The translations under genes were made by a program, and so were the position numbers. 64,000 nucleotides of DNA from an uncultured Alphaproteobacteria bacterium (GTDB taxonomy: Bacteria; Pseudomonadota; Alphaproteobacteria; HIMB59), in NCBI GenBank assembly GCA_902619375.1, contig CACNEB010000004.1, forward strand, positions 19,594 through 83,593, in the 5' to 3' direction. The notes beneath the pieces were generated by a model, which had not been told where the DNA came from, ran no database searches, and worked only from the letters and a program-made list of their open reading frames with translations. Shown here in pieces: positions 50,512 to 59,379 of this stretch (within the stretch, counting starts at the first letter, position 1; each line of letters begins with the position of its first letter).

Positions 50512-52923
50512 ATGGCTAATTATAAGGTTTTTGTTGTATTTATTGCTTCTATTTTCATTTGGGGGTGTTCAAAGACACCCATGCCAATTGTAAAAGAAGA
50601 AGTCCAGCTTTCATCACAAAAAGATTTAGAGTATCTCAAACAAACATCTGAAGGTGCCCCTTTAGAAATTGATCTTTACCAGGCTATTGCGATCGCAATC
50701 AAAAATAACCGTGATTTACGATTGAATCTAATGGACTCCGCATTAAGTCAGGGCCAAATAGATGTGGTCAAGTTTGATATGTTGCCGAAACTATCAGTCA
50801 ATGCAGGTTATAAAGTTTTAGAAAAACATCCTGCTTCAACGAGTGTTAATATGACTGCTGAAAAAGACAGCGATGGAAATGATATTACTGGTACAGAAAA
50901 TAAGGCTGCAGAGGCTATTGCCGATAGCCCTACATACACTCTTTCACAACAAACACCCTCAAATTCATATGACATAGGTTTCACTTGGAATGCATTAGAC
51001 TTTGGTTTGTCTTATGTCAGAGCAGGTCAGCAAGCTAACAAATATTTAATTTCAAAAGAGTTAGAACGTAAGGCTATTCATAATTTAACAAAAGAAGTTA
51101 TTTATGCCTATTGGAAGACACTTTCTGCTGACGAGCTATTAAGTCAAATAAATCCTTTAATGGATAGGGTTAATGCAGCTTTAGATGATTATGAATACAT
51201 TGAAGAGCTTTTAATTAGTTCGCCTATGGATGCTTTATTGTACCAAAAAGAATTACTGGATGTTTTACAAATTTTAAATACACAGCGTCGAGCTTTAATG
51301 GACTCACGCGCACAGTTATCTAAATTAATGGGACTATTACCAAATCAAGAATATACTTTAATCAAAACAGAACAGCCTCTAACGGAATTAAATATGTCTC
51401 TAGAAGAACAAGAAGAGGCAGCATTATTTTCAAGACCAGAACTTTTAGAGGTTAGATACCAAGAAAAAGTTACAGCTCAAGAGGCAAAAGCTTCCATGCT
51501 CTCATTGTTTCCTTCACTTCAATTTAATGCCACATGGACTTATGACTCTAATAAGTATTTGTTAAACAAAGATAATGTGGAGTACGGTGCTGTTTTTGGC
51601 GCCAATTTATTGAATATTTTTCAAGCAAGTAACATCAATGACATTAATCAAATTAATGAAAAACTCATCGAAGAGCAAAGATTAGCTGTTTCAATGGCTG
51701 TTTTATCTCAAGTCCATATTGCTAATATCAACTATGCACAAAGTTTAAGAGAGTATAGTAACGCTAAACACTACCTTAGTGTTGCTAAGAGAATTAATGA
51801 TTTAATTTCAAATGCTCAAAAAATATCTCGTTTTGGAGAATTAGAAATGATCAGAGAAGAAGCAAGCCTACTTGTTTCGCAATTGAGAAATGACATTGCA
51901 TATGCTGAATTACAATATAGCCTGGGAACGCTGTATTCATCTGTGGGAATGAACTTTACTCCAGAAAATTTATCTCAAATCAGCGATAATGAATTAGCAT
52001 TGGCTCTTAAAGAAAATTTAAATCGTTGGACAAAAAAATATAATTCGTTTGTAACTATACCATTGAATGAGCAAAACCCTGTCCTTGTTCAATCAGCAAA
52101 AATAGTCGAAGAGAATGTGAATTTATCAAATTATGATTTCGTGGATTTTATATTTCAATTTGATGAGAAAACATTTTACTTAGAGGGTAGTGGCAAAACT
52201 AGATACAGCGTAAAGATGGCTAATGGGGATGCCTTACCATCATGGCTCGTATTCCTTCCTTCACAATATACTTTTGTTGCTAGTCCGCCATATGCTATGG
52301 GATCATTAGATTTAATAGTTGAAGCGAGTAACGATATCACAAATATTTCTGATACATTTACACTTAGTTGGAATACAAATAATTTACGCCCTAAAAACAT
52401 TCCTGAGGAAAAAATTAATGAAGACCTATTAGATGAACTAAACGAGATACTTGAAGCAAAACTTAAAAGTATCATTATCTTTGATGAGGAAGTAAATGAG
52501 GAACAGCTTGACTCTTTAATAGCAGCACTCAATTTTAAAGAGCAACAAAATGTAGAGGAAACATCTGACATAATCTTTGACTCAAGTTTCAAAATAAAAT
52601 CTAAGCCCAAGCCCAGTAAAAATGTTTTAATTGCTGCTCTCAATGATAGTCTCGGGAGTCAAATAGAGTCAATGACTTCTTATGATTCCAATCAATCAGC
52701 GTTTATTCAAATTGGTGCTTTTAAGAAAGAAAAAGTCTCAAAAATTGTTGCTGATGATGTAGCAAAAAAAATAGGTACACGTGTGGAGGTTAGGCCAACA
52801 TTAGTTTCAGATCCAGTAATGTACAGGATTTTAGTAGGACCAGAACATAAAGATCAAATTGTAAATGTAATTGCCGATATAATGGAACTAGGAATATCAG
52901 ATTATTTTTTGACCCAGGGATAA
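50512..52923 (+). CDS. TolC-family outer-membrane lipoprotein with cadherin-like and SPOR domains
   Basis: The start is set at 50512, because it yields a lipoprotein signal (MANYKVFVVFIASIFIWGC, Cys19 acylated) and GGGG purines sit 5-9 nt upstream; the ATG at 50476 would bury the signal. Residues ~45-500 are the TolC/OEP channel (IDLYQAIAIAIKNNRDLRL, LFPSLQFNATW, and the coiled-coil repeats). ~520-622 resembles a dystroglycan-type cadherin/Ig domain (NGDALPSWLVFLPS); a charged linker follows; ~729-803 is a SPOR domain (FIQIGAFKKEKV), which usually binds denuded peptidoglycan. 803 residues is far longer than TolC (~470). Divergent from the surface-protein operon. Confidence 0.85.
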   Translation: MANYKVFVVFIASIFIWGCSKTPMPIVKEEVQLSSQKDLEYLKQTSEGAPLEIDLYQAIAIAIKNNRDLRLNLMDSALSQGQIDVVKFDMLPKLSVNAGYKVLEKHPASTSVNMTAEKDSDGNDITGTENKAAEAIADSPTYTLSQQTPSNSYDIGFTWNALDFGLSYVRAGQQANKYLISKELERKAIHNLTKEVIYAYWKTLSADELLSQINPLMDRVNAALDDYEYIEELLISSPMDALLYQKELLDVLQILNTQRRALMDSRAQLSKLMGLLPNQEYTLIKTEQPLTELNMSLEEQEEAALFSRPELLEVRYQEKVTAQEAKASMLSLFPSLQFNATWTYDSNKYLLNKDNVEYGAVFGANLLNIFQASNINDINQINEKLIEEQRLAVSMAVLSQVHIANINYAQSLREYSNAKHYLSVAKRINDLISNAQKISRFGELEMIREEASLLVSQLRNDIAYAELQYSLGTLYSSVGMNFTPENLSQISDNELALALKENLNRWTKKYNSFVTIPLNEQNPVLVQSAKIVEENVNLSNYDFVDFIFQFDEKTFYLEGSGKTRYSVKMANGDALPSWLVFLPSQYTFVASPPYAMGSLDLIVEASNDITNISDTFTLSWNTNNLRPKNIPEEKINEDLLDELNEILEAKLKSIIIFDEEVNEEQLDSLIAALNFKEQQNVEETSDIIFDSSFKIKSKPKPSKNVLIAALNDSLGSQIESMTSYDSNQSAFIQIGAFKKEKVSKIVADDVAKKIGTRVEVRPTLVSDPVMYRILVGPEHKDQIVNVIADIMELGISDYFLTQG

Positions 52924-52966
52924 ACTGGCAAAATGAATGAGTCTAAAGCTAAGGAAATTTTTTGAC

Positions 52967-54160
52967 CTAGAATTTAAGTTTATTTTTTTTTAACCTTAAT
53001 GCATTGAGTTTTATAAAACCCTCTGCGTCACGTTGATCATAATTAGAAGTCTCAAAAGTTGCTAGATCTTCGTCATATAAGCTATTAGGCGACTGTCTTC
53101 CAATGACAATCACATTGCCTTTATAAAGAACAAGCTTTACTTGTCCGTTTACTCTTTTTTGCGTGGCGTCAATTGCTTTTTGCATCATCACTCTTTCTGG
53201 AGCAAACCAATATCCATTATAAATTAATCTTGCATATTTAGGCATAAGTTCATCTTTTGTAAAAACCTCTTCTCTATCAAGAGTAATACTTTCAATAGCA
53301 CGGTGTGCTTTTAGAAGAATTGTACCGCCTGGTGTTTCATAGACACCACGTGATTTAATTCCTACATATCTGTTTTCAACGATATCAACTCTTCCAATTC
53401 CATTAAGAGAGCCTAATTTATTAAGTTTTTCTAATAGGTTAAAAGGTGAGAGTGCTTTTCCGTTTATAGCAATTGGGTCACCATTTTTAAATTGAATAGT
53501 AATTACAGTCTCTTTATTAGGGGCTGACTGAGGGCTTTTTGAAATACCAAAAACATTTTCAGGTGGTCTTTTCCATGGGTCTTCCAATATTTTTCCCTCT
53601 GCTGATCGATGAAGAACATTTGCATCCACACTATAAGGGGACTCCTTTTTATTGTGTTTCATGATAGGAATTTTGTTATTAGCTGCAAATTCCAACAGTT
53701 TTGTTCTAGATGACAAATCCCACTCTCTCCAGGGTGCAATTACTTTTATTTTAGGATCTAAGGCATAGTAAGAAAATTCAAATCTTACCTGATCATTTCC
53801 TTTACCTGTTGCTCCATGAGACACGGCATTAGCTTTTTCTTTTTTTGCAATTTCAATTTGTCTCTTAGCAATTAATGGTCGAGCAATTGATGTGCCTAGA
53901 AGATACTCACCCTCATAAATTGTATTACAACGAAACATTGGAAAAACATAGTCTCTAACAAATTCTTCTTTTAAATTTTCAATGTATATTTTCTTAGCGC
54001 CAAGTTTTTTTGCTTTGATTTTCGCTTCAGTTAACTCTGCGCCTTGACCAAGATCAGCTGCATAGGCGATGACATCTGCGTTATATTCAGTTTGCAGCCA
54101 TTTCAGTATGACGCTTGTGTCTAATCCGCCTGAGTAGGCTAAAACAATTTTATTTTTCAT
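52967..54160 (-). CDS. argG: Argininosuccinate synthase
   Basis: Joins citrulline and aspartate using ATP in arginine synthesis. The PP-loop is [18 protein letters not shown] at residues 4-21, then [14 protein letters not shown] and [16 protein letters not shown], and a C-terminal oligomerisation helix. 397 residues matches the short type. It starts 4 bp after the upstream IalB-like gene on the same strand. argH is not adjacent. Confidence 0.97.
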   Translation of the reverse strand: MKNKIVLAYSGGLDTSVILKWLQTEYNADVIAYAADLGQGAELTEAKIKAKKLGAKKIYIENLKEEFVRDYVFPMFRCNTIYEGEYLLGTSIARPLIAKRQIEIAKKEKANAVSHGATGKGNDQVRFEFSYYALDPKIKVIAPWREWDLSSRTKLLEFAANNKIPIMKHNKKESPYSVDANVLHRSAEGKILEDPWKRPPENVFGISKSPQSAPNKETVITIQFKNGDPIAINGKALSPFNLLEKLNKLGSLNGIGRVDIVENRYVGIKSRGVYETPGGTILLKAHRAIESITLDREEVFTKDELMPKYARLIYNGYWFAPERVMMQKAIDATQKRVNGQVKLVLYKGNVIVIGRQSPNSLYDEDLATFETSNYDQRDAEGFIKLNALRLKKNKLKF

Positions 54161-54164
54161 TTTC

Positions 54165-54641
54165 TTAGCAGTCTTGTTGAAGAGAATTATATGCGTTAGT
54201 AAAACCTATTAACGTGTATATATCTGTTGTCTCTGTACCTCTTTTTGAATATCCAACAACTGTCATTTTTTTACCAGCTTTTAAAGCTTTAATGATGACA
54301 GTATCATCTGCCATTGACCAAGCAGAGTCATCTTCTCCAAAAAATTGATAATTTTTTGAGTCAATAGTAACTTTAACATATTTTTGTGAGTCATAAGGAT
54401 AACCAGCGTCTATTCTTACGTATTCTGCTGCACCTTCCTTGAACACATAAAAAATTACTGCTCCTCTGTTTGTGTAATCACCTTTTTCTGAAGTCGGTAC
54501 TTGAAAAATTGAACATGTTTTGTTGTTTATTTTTTTAAAGGACCACTTGCCGTGCTCGAAATCAATAGAGTGACTAGCAAACAAATTACTCATTAGAAAA
54601 CATAAGAACAAAACTAGATATGATAATTTTTGTTTAAACAT
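54165..54641 (-). CDS. IalB-family (invasion-associated locus B-like) secreted protein
   Basis: A signal peptide (residues ~1-22, ending LFASH) precedes a small beta-rich domain. [17 protein letters not shown], the [15 protein letters not shown] segment and [20 protein letters not shown] match the IalB fold common in alphaproteobacteria; two Cys (CSIF and the final Cys) may pair. 158 residues is normal. Despite the name, marine free-living species carry these with unknown function. It is probably co-transcribed with argG. Confidence 0.75.
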   Translation of the reverse strand: MFKQKLSYLVLFLCFLMSNLFASHSIDFEHGKWSFKKINNKTCSIFQVPTSEKGDYTNRGAVIFYVFKEGAAEYVRIDAGYPYDSQKYVKVTIDSKNYQFFGEDDSAWSMADDTVIIKALKAGKKMTVVGYSKRGTETTDIYTLIGFTNAYNSLQQDC

Positions 54642-54648
54642 GCTGATT

Positions 54649-54676
54649 TGATGTCAGAGAATATACCAATTAAGAT
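54649..54676 (+). promoter_or_regulatory. Candidate ECF sigma autoregulatory promoter
   Basis: TGATGT (54649-54654) and TAAGAT (54671-54676) with a 16-nt spacer resemble the RpoE/ChrR-type promoter (TGATCC ... TAAGA) described in Rhodobacter. Transcription would start near 54683, after the TTG at 54676 and before the chosen ATG at 54721, which supports the shorter start of the sigma gene. Confidence 0.4.
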
Positions 54677-54720
54677 TGATTTTTAAAATAATAAATGGAA
54701 AGATGTATATGGAGAGATTA

Positions 54721-55317
54721 ATGGTTAAAGTTAAAAATCCCTTTGTGGAGGCATTACAGAATATTGCTGAAAGGCAGGATATTGGGAGTTTTAAAAAAAT
54801 TTTTGATTATTTTGGTCCAAGGCTGAAGTCTTTTTTAATGAAGTCAGGTGCAGATGATGCTGTAGCAGAAGAAATAATTCAAGAAACCATGACGATTATC
54901 TGGACCAAAGCTGATTATTATGACCCATCTGTGGCTTCACCAAGCACCTGGATTTATACTATCGCTCGGAACAAGAAAATTGATATTTTAAGAAAAACCA
55001 GAAAGGCGGTATTGGAGGACATTGAGACTGCTATTTTGCCTCCCGTTGAGTCTAAAGCGGATGAGAATATAGAACATGATCAAAAGTTTGAAATGGTGGC
55101 ACAATATTTAGATGATCTACCAAAAGATCAACTAGATCTGCTAAAAATGAATTTCTTCGAGGAAAAATCACATGGTGAAATCGCTGAGATCACCAAAATC
55201 CCATTAGGTACTGTAAAGTCAAGAATTCGTCTAGCATTGGAGAAGATCCGCGGCAAATTGGAACAAGACGGCAGTATGGTTAATCTAAATAATGATGGCG
55301 GTAGTATGGTTAATTAA
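54721..55317 (+). CDS. ECF RNA polymerase sigma factor, RpoE/ChrR-associated type
   Basis: Sigma-70 family group 4 factor. The start is set at 54721, because GGAG (54711-54714) stands 6 nt before it; the upstream TTG/ATG starts add residues that would lie in the promoter. Region 2 is RLKSFLMKSGADDAVAEEI...PSTWIYTIARNKKIDILRK (~30-95); region 4 is DLPKDQLDLLKMNFFEEKSH and GTVKSRIRLALEKIRG. 198 residues is normal. A 30-bp tandem duplication at the 3' end gives two SMVN copies. Its partner ChrR-like gene lies 4 bp downstream. Confidence 0.88.
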   Translation: MVKVKNPFVEALQNIAERQDIGSFKKIFDYFGPRLKSFLMKSGADDAVAEEIIQETMTIIWTKADYYDPSVASPSTWIYTIARNKKIDILRKTRKAVLEDIETAILPPVESKADENIEHDQKFEMVAQYLDDLPKDQLDLLKMNFFEEKSHGEIAEITKIPLGTVKSRIRLALEKIRGKLEQDGSMVNLNNDGGSMVN

Positions 55318-55321
55318 CAAA

Positions 55322-55936
55322 ATGACTTTTGAAATTCTTAGTACACCCGTAAGTTCACCTGCAAGTCTTATTTTCCAGCAGTGCTTGGCCGAAGTTGATC
55401 CTGAGAACAGGTCTCTAAACTCTGCGATGAATGAGGTGGGTGGTTATTTTTTAGATAAGTCTGATACCTTACCCCTTTCTAATGAATTATGGGATAAAGT
55501 TTTAGATCAAACAAAAAATGAAACGTCTTCGCCTCAGATTGATGAAGAGCATGATCCTTTGTTAAGTCAATTACCAATTACTCTAAGATCCCATTTAAAA
55601 AATAAAAATATTAAGTGGAAATCTTTCAAGGATGTTAAGATTGCTTCTATCCTCCCCAAGGACAACAATGAAAAACTAGAACTTATCCACGTAATGCCTG
55701 GTGCAAAAATTCCTCAGCACACACATGAAGGCAATGAAAGTTTTTTAGTTTTACACGGTTCTTATAGTGATGAGTATGGCAATTATAAGCAAGGATCTGT
55801 TCAAGTAAGAAGTGATGATCATAATCACACACCTGTTGGTGATGCAAAAACCGGTTGTATCGGACTAGCTTACACTCACGGTAAAATTAAATTCTCCGGT
55901 AAATTTGGCAAGCTACTAAATTTAATCGCTAACTAA
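55322..55936 (+). CDS. ChrR-like cupin anti-sigma factor
   Basis: Two parts: an N-terminal anti-sigma region (~1-85) and a C-terminal cupin (~105-200) with metal ligands HTHEGNE and DHNHTP. ChrR homologues hold zinc in the N-terminal part by HxxxCxxC; here the matching stretch reads LIFQQCLAEVDPE, with the His and second Cys missing, so zinc binding there is probably lost. The cupin ligands are intact. 204 residues from 55322 (ATG at 55292 also possible, overlapping the sigma gene). Likely senses singlet oxygen or organic peroxide, by family precedent. Confidence 0.78.
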   Translation: MTFEILSTPVSSPASLIFQQCLAEVDPENRSLNSAMNEVGGYFLDKSDTLPLSNELWDKVLDQTKNETSSPQIDEEHDPLLSQLPITLRSHLKNKNIKWKSFKDVKIASILPKDNNEKLELIHVMPGAKIPQHTHEGNESFLVLHGSYSDEYGNYKQGSVQVRSDDHNHTPVGDAKTGCIGLAYTHGKIKFSGKFGKLLNLIAN

Positions 55937-55940
55937 TTAA

Positions 55941-56339
55941 TTATAAAATATATAGAATATGCGCTGGAGCAATACCGGCAGTTAGTATTAACCTTAAAAT
56001 AAAATAATCAGTTTTAATTATTTTTTCTTTGAAATAAAAAAAGAAATCAAAGCATAAAACTATAAAGTAACCTGCTATAAAAAGCCCAATAGTTTCATTA
56101 AATTTTAAGTCAAATGCTAAAACCAAAAATGCATAAACAGCTGGGCAAACACTAAACAAAATAGCTATGTTATTCTTTGATTGAAGATAAACGCCCCAAT
56201 ATACTGCGCCTAAAAATGACATTATAACTGAAGAGTAATAAACGAACATATCCTTATCAAAATCAAGAAATATTAAATCGATATTGTAAAAACAAAGATA
56301 AAAAGGAATTAAACCAGGAATACCTATAAGGTAAATCAT
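55941..56339 (-). CDS. DUF3429-family membrane protein
   Basis: Four or five predicted helices. The opening YLIGIPGLIPFYLC and MSFLGAVYWGVYL segments match the DUF3429 pattern (GAIPF...FLGGIHWG). 132 residues. It overlaps the pterin dehydratase by 4 bp. Function unknown. Confidence 0.7.
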   Translation of the reverse strand: MIYLIGIPGLIPFYLCFYNIDLIFLDFDKDMFVYYSSVIMSFLGAVYWGVYLQSKNNIAILFSVCPAVYAFLVLAFDLKFNETIGLFIAGYFIVLCFDFFFYFKEKIIKTDYFILRLILTAGIAPAHILYIL

Positions 56340-56578
56340 TCTAGATAAAGTTTATCGATTTGCTCTGCTAAATCTAGGTCTCTTTGGGTAACTTTTTGAA
56401 CATCATGAGAAATAAGAGAAATAGTAACAGTTCCGTAATCTAAAATAATTTGAGGATGATGATTTTTTTTCTCAGATAACATCGCCACTTGACTAGTAAA
56501 GGCAAAGCTTTTTCTGTAATTTTTAAATTCAAAAGTTTTTGTTAATCTACCCTTAATGTCTTTTGGCCAATCAGTCAT
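56336..56578 (-). CDS. phhB: Pterin-4-alpha-carbinolamine dehydratase
   Basis: Dehydrates 4a-hydroxytetrahydropterin, or in bacteria lacking phenylalanine hydroxylase acts on molybdopterin or pterin side products. Key histidines lie in EKKNHHPQIILDYGTVTISL and the second motif SHDVQKVTQRDLDLA. 80 residues is slightly short (usual 95-105). It lies 3 bp from the aldo/keto reductase gene and overlaps DUF3429. The phenylalanine hydroxylase gene is not nearby. Confidence 0.85.
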   Translation of the reverse strand: MTDWPKDIKGRLTKTFEFKNYRKSFAFTSQVAMLSEKKNHHPQIILDYGTVTISLISHDVQKVTQRDLDLAEQIDKLYLE

Positions 56579-56581
56579 AGC

Positions 56582-57619
56582 TTAAGGTGCCGGTGATGGA
56601 TTGTTTTCATGTACATCATTAATTTCATCAATAATTTCTTTTGATAATTCTATATCTACTGAATTTATATTTTCTTTCAACTGGCCCATTTTTGTTGCAC
56701 CAATAATATTACTGGTAACAAAGTCTTGTTGGTTAACAAATGCAAGTGACAATTCAGTAGGGGTTAATCCATTATTCTCAGCAATTTTACAGTATTGCTC
56801 TGTTGCAACAATTGATCTCTCATTGGTGTACCTAGTCCAATCCTCCCAAATTGTTAAACGTGCACCGTCAGGTTTTTTTGAATTTCTATATTTTCCAGTT
56901 AACACACCACAAGCTAAAGGGGAATAAGCTAACAAACCTACTTGGTCTCTAATGGATATTTCAGACATACCAACTTCGTAAGTTCTGTTTAATAAACTAT
57001 ATGGATTTTGAACAGACATAACCCTAGGTAAGTTTTTATAATTTGCTAAATTGATATAATTAGAGAGTCCATAAGGAGTTTCATTAGATAAACCTAAATA
57101 TCTAATTTTGCCTTGATCAATAAATTTTTTTGCTGTCTCTAATATTTCTTCAAATGGAGTCCAATCTTTTTCTTCTATATAATTTTTATATCCCAGTCTC
57201 CCAAAAAAATTTGTTTTTCTCTCTGGCCAATGTAGTTGATAAAGGTCAATGTAGTCTGTTTGTAACCTTTTTAGACTTCCTTCTAATGCTTCAGTGAAAT
57301 GTTTCTCATTGAACTGAAGACCGCCTCCTCTAATCCATTTTACATCAGGGCCAGCTACCTTGGTTGCTAATATTACTTTCTGTCTATTATTTTTTTGTTT
57401 AAACCAATTGCCAATTATTTTTTCGGTGGCACCATACGTTTTTTCTTTTCCTTTAACTGAATAATACTCTGCGGTATCAAAGAAATTGACCCCTTGCTCC
57501 ATAGAGTAATCCATTTGCTCAAATGCCTCATTTTGTGTGTTTTGCTCTCCCCAAGTCATTGTTCCAAGACAAATAAGGCTAACTTGAAGGTCAGTATTTC
57601 CTAATGGTTTAAATTTCAT
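56582..57619 (-). CDS. Aldo/keto reductase, Tas-like
   Basis: NADPH-dependent oxidoreductase of the (beta/alpha)8 AKR fold. Opening FKPLGNTDLQVSLICLGTMT, catalytic region FFDTAEYYSVKGKEKTYG with Asp/Tyr, then KVILATKVAG (Lys) and YIDLYQLHWPERKTN (His). The EYYSVKG-TYGATE insert and NWFKQ match E. coli Tas. 345 residues is normal (Tas 346). Substrate unknown. Confidence 0.87.
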   Translation of the reverse strand: MKFKPLGNTDLQVSLICLGTMTWGEQNTQNEAFEQMDYSMEQGVNFFDTAEYYSVKGKEKTYGATEKIIGNWFKQKNNRQKVILATKVAGPDVKWIRGGGLQFNEKHFTEALEGSLKRLQTDYIDLYQLHWPERKTNFFGRLGYKNYIEEKDWTPFEEILETAKKFIDQGKIRYLGLSNETPYGLSNYINLANYKNLPRVMSVQNPYSLLNRTYEVGMSEISIRDQVGLLAYSPLACGVLTGKYRNSKKPDGARLTIWEDWTRYTNERSIVATEQYCKIAENNGLTPTELSLAFVNQQDFVTSNIIGATKMGQLKENINSVDIELSKEIIDEINDVHENNPSPAP

Positions 57620-57690
57620 AAAAGATTCATACGGTTTTACTTGAAAAATATCAAGATAATAGCCATATTAAAAATAATTAAGGAGAAATA

Positions 57691-58398
57691 ATGGTCGAAT
57701 TAAAACAAAATACATATTCGCAGTCACAATCTGCAGCTATAGATCAGGGCTTAAGAGATTATATGATGAAAGTTTACAATTATATGACTTCTGGTTTAGC
57801 GATTAGTGGTTTAGTGGCATGGGGATTTTCTCAGTCTCCTACTTTAATGGGGGCTATTTATGGCACTGCACTGCAATGGGTCGTGATGCTTGCTCCACTT
57901 GGATTTATTTTCTTTTTAGGCGCAAGATTGCAAAAGATGTCTACCTCTGCAGCTCAAATGACGTTTTGGGCTTTCGCTGCCGTGATGGGAATATCACTGT
58001 CTTATATATTCATTGTTTTTACAGGTGTGAGCATAGTTAGAGTATTTTTAATAACTAGTTGCACTTTTGCTGCGATGAGCATTTATGGATATGCAACTAA
58101 GAGAGATTTAACCAAGTTTGGTTCATTTCTTATGATGGGACTAATTGGAATTATTATTGCAAGTATTGTAAACATATTTTTACAAAGTTCAGCGATGCAG
58201 TTTGTAATTTCATGCGTAGGTGTTCTAGTCTTTGTAGGTTTAACTGCTTATGATACTCAAAGAATTAAATCAACTTATTATCAAGTTGCTGGAACTGCTT
58301 TTGCAGGAAAAGCTGCCATTATGGGTGCACTGACACTATACTTAGACTTTATTAACTTATTTATAATGTTGATGCAGTTATTTGGTCAAAGAAGATAA
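57691..58398 (+). CDS. Bax inhibitor-1/YccA-family membrane protein
   Basis: Seven-helix inner-membrane protein of the BI-1 family, linked to calcium leak and to FtsH modulation in bacteria. The start MVELKQNTYSQSQSAAIDQG is the typical soluble arm; LRDYMMKVYNYMTSGLAISG, then TAYDTQRIKSTYYQ (pH-sensing Asp site) and LYLDFINLFIMLMQLFGQRR at the end are family marks. 235 residues is normal. Shine-Dalgarno AAGGAG lies ahead of the ATG. A single-gene unit closed by a terminator. Confidence 0.92.
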   Translation: MVELKQNTYSQSQSAAIDQGLRDYMMKVYNYMTSGLAISGLVAWGFSQSPTLMGAIYGTALQWVVMLAPLGFIFFLGARLQKMSTSAAQMTFWAFAAVMGISLSYIFIVFTGVSIVRVFLITSCTFAAMSIYGYATKRDLTKFGSFLMMGLIGIIIASIVNIFLQSSAMQFVISCVGVLVFVGLTAYDTQRIKSTYYQVAGTAFAGKAAIMGALTLYLDFINLFIMLMQLFGQRR

Positions 58399-58420
58399 AT
58401 AAATTTATAGATTTAAAAAT

Positions 58421-58448
58421 AAGGGGTCTTTATTGGCCCCTTTTTTTT
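58421..58448 (+). terminator. Rho-independent terminator of the BI-1 gene
   Basis: AAGGGGTC (58421-58428) pairs with GGCCCCTT (one T-G pair) around a short loop, followed by a run of eight T ending at 58448. Confidence 0.88.
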
Positions 58449-58494
58449 ACTAATTTAACATATCAATTTTTTAATTAGTCATTAATATCCTCGC

Positions 58495-59379
58495 GTGATT
58501 GGATACATCTTAGCAGTTGGTGCTGCAGCTATATGGTCTATGGTTGCTTTATCAGCAACTAGAATTGTCAGATATTTTGGAAGTTATAATTACAATCTTC
58601 TAAGATTAATAGGAATAATATTCCTTTTCTTACCCTACATTGTTATTAATTGGGATCCAATTTATTATGATAAATCAATATTTTTAGCAATATTTTTATC
58701 TTCGGTAATTGGTATTATAATAGGAGATACATTTTTATTTGTTTGTCTCAAAAGACTTGGGCCTAGAAGGCAGGCTTTATTATTTTCTTTACAAATTCCC
58801 TTTACGATCATTTTAGCAAAAATATTTTTAAAAACACTTCCCTCTATGGTCGAGCTATTTGGGTGTTTTTTGATTTTTTTTGGCATCATAGTTGCAATAC
58901 AATTTAATAGAACAATTCCTGATGATGACTTGGAAAATATTCAAGGAAACAAGTATATTGGACTAATTGCTGGTGTAGGCCTAGCACTATGTCAAGCTAT
59001 CGGGATTATCCTTATGAAGCCAGCGCTTGAGGTAACAGACCCTATAGTTGTGTCTTATTTAAGAGTTTTAATAGCAGCGATATTAATGTTTTTCAGCCTA
59101 GGATTTTTAAAAAATAATAATCTTTTAGAAAGGATGAAAGACATTAAGAAAACTTTTTATAGTATTTTTCTTGGCTTTATGGGGATGGGCGTTGGTATGA
59201 CTATGTTAATAATTGCTCTTAAAAGTGGAGATCCTGGAATTATTTCAACTTTATCTAGCACAATGCCAATTATGATAATTCCAATATTATGGGTTGTTAC
59301 CAAGAATTACGCAGGACATTTAGCAGTAATTGGCGCCACTTTAACTTGTTTTGGAGCAGGAATTATTTTTTTAAATTAA
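58495..59379 (+). CDS. EamA-family (DMT) transporter
   Basis: Ten-helix drug/metabolite exporter made of two EamA halves, each with a conserved end motif (second half: STLSSTMPIMIIPILWVVTK). A cytoplasmic loop around residues 140-155 (NRTIPDDDLENIQGNKY) separates the halves. The start is GTG. 294 residues is normal. Substrate unknown. The stop overlaps the HemY-like gene by 4 bp. Confidence 0.82.
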   Translation: MIGYILAVGAAAIWSMVALSATRIVRYFGSYNYNLLRLIGIIFLFLPYIVINWDPIYYDKSIFLAIFLSSVIGIIIGDTFLFVCLKRLGPRRQALLFSLQIPFTIILAKIFLKTLPSMVELFGCFLIFFGIIVAIQFNRTIPDDDLENIQGNKYIGLIAGVGLALCQAIGIILMKPALEVTDPIVVSYLRVLIAAILMFFSLGFLKNNNLLERMKDIKKTFYSIFLGFMGMGVGMTMLIIALKSGDPGIISTLSSTMPIMIIPILWVVTKNYAGHLAVIGATLTCFGAGIIFLN

